Positions 62,387 through 64,000 of a DNA stretch of 64,000 nt are shown piece after piece; positions within the stretch are counted from its first letter, which is position 1; the number at the start of each line of letters is the position of its first letter. The DNA is taken from NCBI RefSeq assembly GCF_000374065.1, contig NZ_KB893247.1, positions 21,998 through 85,997 on the forward strand, written 5' to 3'. This DNA comes from Spirosoma luteum DSM 19990 (GTDB lineage: Bacteria > Bacteroidota > Bacteroidia > Cytophagales > Spirosomataceae). The translations under genes were made by a program, and so were the position numbers. Under the pieces are notes generated by a model. The model saw nothing but the letters and a program-made list of their open reading frames with translations. It was not told the origin of the DNA and searched no databases.

Positions 62387-62394
62387 TATCTTTG
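62387..62394 (+). promoter_or_regulatory. -7 promoter box of the DUF433 gene
   Basis: TATCTTTG is an exact TAnnTTTG match, 19 bp before ATG 62414. Transcription would begin near 62400, so the upstream in-frame ATGs at 62399 and 62402 would be at or before the 5' end, which favours 62414 as the start. Confidence 0.6.
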
Positions 62395-62413
62395 AATAAT
62401 GATGGCTAATCCT

Positions 62414-62647
62414 ATGAAAGCAACTAGTATTACTTCTGACCCCGATATTCTGGGAGGAACGCCTGTTTTTAACGGGACACGAGTGCCGATTCGGGCTTTA
62501 TTCGATTACCTGCAATTCAGTTCAATAGATGAATTTCTACTTGGTTATCCGCATATCAGCCGCCAAATGGTCAATCAGGTATTAGCTGATATTGCCAGAC
62601 AAGTGTCGGTCCCTCCCCGCAAAAGAAATCATGAAGCTACTTCTTGA
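62414..62647 (+). CDS. DUF433 protein (VapB45-like antitoxin)
   Basis: This 77-residue protein has the DUF433 signature DPDILGGTPVFNGTRVPIRA, LFDYLQFSSIDEFLLGYPHI, and SRQMVNQVLADIARQ, a winged-helix-like DNA-binding fold. DUF433 genes are regularly the antitoxin upstream of DUF5615 toxins. The next gene starts 17 bp inside its end, the coupled layout of such pairs. Confidence 0.88.
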   Translation: MKATSITSDPDILGGTPVFNGTRVPIRALFDYLQFSSIDEFLLGYPHISRQMVNQVLADIARQVSVPPRKRNHEATS

Positions 62648-63035
62648 CGAACAAATTGATGTTCGGCTAAAAACCGTGCTGGCTGAGTTAGATGTCTATA
62701 CACTCGTTGATATGGGTTGGCAGGGATTTAAAAATGGCGTTCTAAGCGAAAAAATAAATGAAGGTGCGTTTGCGTTTTTCATCACCGCTGACAAAAATTT
62801 ACCCTTTCAGCAGAATCTTGACAAGCTATTATTTACCCTTATCTTGCTGGATACGCCCACGCTCTTGTGGGAGCATCAATCTCTTTTCGCTCCAAAAATA
62901 AGGGCATATGTGACGGAGTTTTCGTCAACTCCCCTTTTTAAAATCGTTCACATTAGCCTGGAGGGCTTTAGCAAAGGAAAAAAACGAGAGCAGTTTCGGC
63001 GTGTTTTTTCGCCCGAACAAATTTTATTTATATAA
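62631..63035 (+). CDS. DUF5615 PIN-like protein (VapC45-like toxin)
   Basis: The gene encodes 134 residues from an ATG at 62631 (MKLLLDEQIDVRLKTVLAEL). The PIN-like acidic residues are LLLDEQID (Asp-Glu) and FITADKNLPFQQN (Asp), typical of DUF5615 putative RNases. With the overlapping DUF433 gene it forms a probable type II toxin-antitoxin system. The C-terminal SKGKKREQFRRVF tail is basic, which fits RNA binding. Confidence 0.85.
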   Translation: MKLLLDEQIDVRLKTVLAELDVYTLVDMGWQGFKNGVLSEKINEGAFAFFITADKNLPFQQNLDKLLFTLILLDTPTLLWEHQSLFAPKIRAYVTEFSSTPLFKIVHISLEGFSKGKKREQFRRVFSPEQILFI

Positions 63036-63078
63036 CCTGTGTGGCTCAAGTCAACAAGGATAGAACTTCTGAAAATCG

Positions 63079-64000
63079 TCAGCATTCTTCGGATTCGCAG
63101 TCGTCGTGCCTGCTCGTCTCTGTTTCGAGCGTGACGTGACTGATGTTGCGGTGTTCGAGTCGGTGACGGGCATCGCGCTTGAGCGAACTAATCTGATCAC
63201 CGGACAGGTCGTCCTGCAAGACGAGGTGGGCCGTCAGGGCATTTTCGGTGGTGCTCATAGCCCATACGTGTACGTGATGCACATCCTGAACGCCCTTAAC
63301 TGCCCGCAGGTCGGTCTGCACCGCTTCCATATTGATGCCCGCCGGAACCCCGTCCATCGACAACCGCAGGCTATCGGTCAACAGACTCCAGGTCGACCCC
63401 ATAATGACAATGGCAACCACAACACCAATGGCGGGGTCGAGCCAGACCCAGCCGGTGTAGCTGATAACGATACCCGCCACCACTACACCCAGCGATACCA
63501 GGGCATCGGCTACCAGGTGCAGATAGGCTCCCTTCGCATTGAGGTCGTGTTCTTTATTCCGGAAAAAAAGCAGGGCCGAAATCGTATTGACAATCAGCCC
63601 TAACCCGGCTACCCAGGCCACAACGCCACCTTCTACTGGGGCGGGGTGACGGAACCGCTGGAAGCTCTCCCATAGAATGGCTCCGATGGTGATCAGCAGA
63701 ATAACGGCATTGGTCAGGGAGGCCAGCACTGTACTCTTTCGGTAGCCGTACGTAAAACTTGGGGTTTGCCGGACTCGCGCCAGCCGAAACGCCAGCAGGG
63801 AGAGCAGCAGGCTGGCCACATCGCTCAGGTTGTGCCCCGCGTCGGCCACCAGCGCCAGTGAGTTGTAATAAAACCCCATGCCGAACTCCACCAGTACATA
63901 GACCGTATTGAGCACGGCCCCAATAATCAGAGCCCGGTTGATGCTGGTCAGCACCACGGGGCCGTGGCTATGCCCGGCGTGATCATTGGCCGCATGGTCG
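63079..64000 (-). CDS. cation diffusion facilitator (CzcD/ZitB-like), 5' end beyond window
   Basis: About 307 residues are visible. The frame runs off the right edge and starts inside a His-rich cytoplasmic leader (DHAANDHAGHSHGPV) typical of zinc exporters. Six helices follow. The transport site is formed by ADAGHNLSDVASLLL (HxxxD) in helix 2 and HLVADALVSLGVV (HxxxD) in helix 5. The C-terminal cytoplasmic domain is VHHVHVWAMSTTENALTAHL, ending TETSRHDDCESEEC. It exports Zn, Cd or Co in exchange for protons. Confidence 0.92.
   Translation of the reverse strand, partial: DHAANDHAGHSHGPVVLTSINRALIIGAVLNTVYVLVEFGMGFYYNSLALVADAGHNLSDVASLLLSLLAFRLARVRQTPSFTYGYRKSTVLASLTNAVILLITIGAILWESFQRFRHPAPVEGGVVAWVAGLGLIVNTISALLFFRNKEHDLNAKGAYLHLVADALVSLGVVVAGIVISYTGWVWLDPAIGVVVAIVIMGSTWSLLTDSLRLSMDGVPAGINMEAVQTDLRAVKGVQDVHHVHVWAMSTTENALTAHLVLQDDLSGDQISSLKRDARHRLEHRNISHVTLETETSRHDDCESEEC

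Noticed and set aside
1-64000. tRNA, rRNA, integrase, transposase or CRISPR array
   Set aside because: None was seen on either strand when reading the window; the cassette-like insertions therefore lack a visible mobilising enzyme.

Overview
The window looks like chromosome of a pigmented Bacteroidota, most like Cytophagales of the Spirosoma type. I infer this from moderately GC-rich DNA, TonB-plug and CarboxypepD-reg proteins, FAS1, DUF2254 and WYL proteins, a CrtW/CrtZ carotenoid pair, near absence of Shine-Dalgarno sequences, and several TAnnTTTG (Bacteroidetes -7) promoter boxes. No rRNA, tRNA, CRISPR array, integrase or transposase was seen. Both edges cut genes: an APC permease on the left and a CDF metal exporter on the right.

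Layout. 0-6 kb: amino acid permease, cupin, lytic transglycosylase, homoserine kinase, a coiled-coil protein, a fasciclin protein and a Fic C-terminal remnant. 6.2-9.4 kb: a minus-strand deoxysugar/L-sugar oxidation operon (aldo/keto reductase, zinc dehydrogenase, TIM-barrel isomerase, L-rhamnose-type mutarotase). 9.5-12.7 kb: the most unusual locus, a four-gene minus-strand cluster with a small PARP-fold ADP-ribosyltransferase-like protein flanked by two paralogous helical proteins, divergent from a WYL regulator, with two kinds of duplicated palindromic operator. 12.8-22.6 kb: amidohydrolase, YdeI-like protein, carotenoid hydroxylase and ketolase, SDR, DUF2254 protein, TonB receptor, aldo/keto reductase, monooxygenase. 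22.6-23.6 kb: a PIN-domain pair bracketed by a partial copy of the monooxygenase gene. 23.7-30.8 kb: two tandem, about 1180-residue plug-only surface proteins. 30.8-39.1 kb: mostly housekeeping (metalloprotease lipoprotein, MFS exporter, serine hydrolase, M28 peptidase, GNAT, quinone reductase).

39.2-56.5 kb is an aldehyde/alcohol redox island: an AraC regulator, cyclophilin-like proteins, cupins, two complete three-subunit Tat-exported molybdenum hydroxylases of PaoABC type, a YahK-like alcohol dehydrogenase, acyltransferase and esterases. It holds many relics (AraC fragment, frameshifted cyclophilin-like gene, SDR-cupin chimera, internally deleted dehydrogenase), so it has been built and eroded by duplication. 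56.7-59.1 kb is a GH78 alpha-L-rhamnosidase, which could feed the mutarotase operon. 59.4-64 kb holds a monooxygenase, a TPR histidine kinase broken by a short duplication plus frameshift, a DUF433/DUF5615 toxin-antitoxin pair, and the CDF exporter whose 3' end is duplicated on the far side of this segment.

Two themes stand out. First, the PARP/WYL locus is a good candidate for an undescribed regulated ADP-ribosylation or conflict system. Second, two small toxin-like cassettes (PIN pair; DUF433/DUF5615) lie between the 3' end of a resident gene and a second, decayed copy of that same 3' end.
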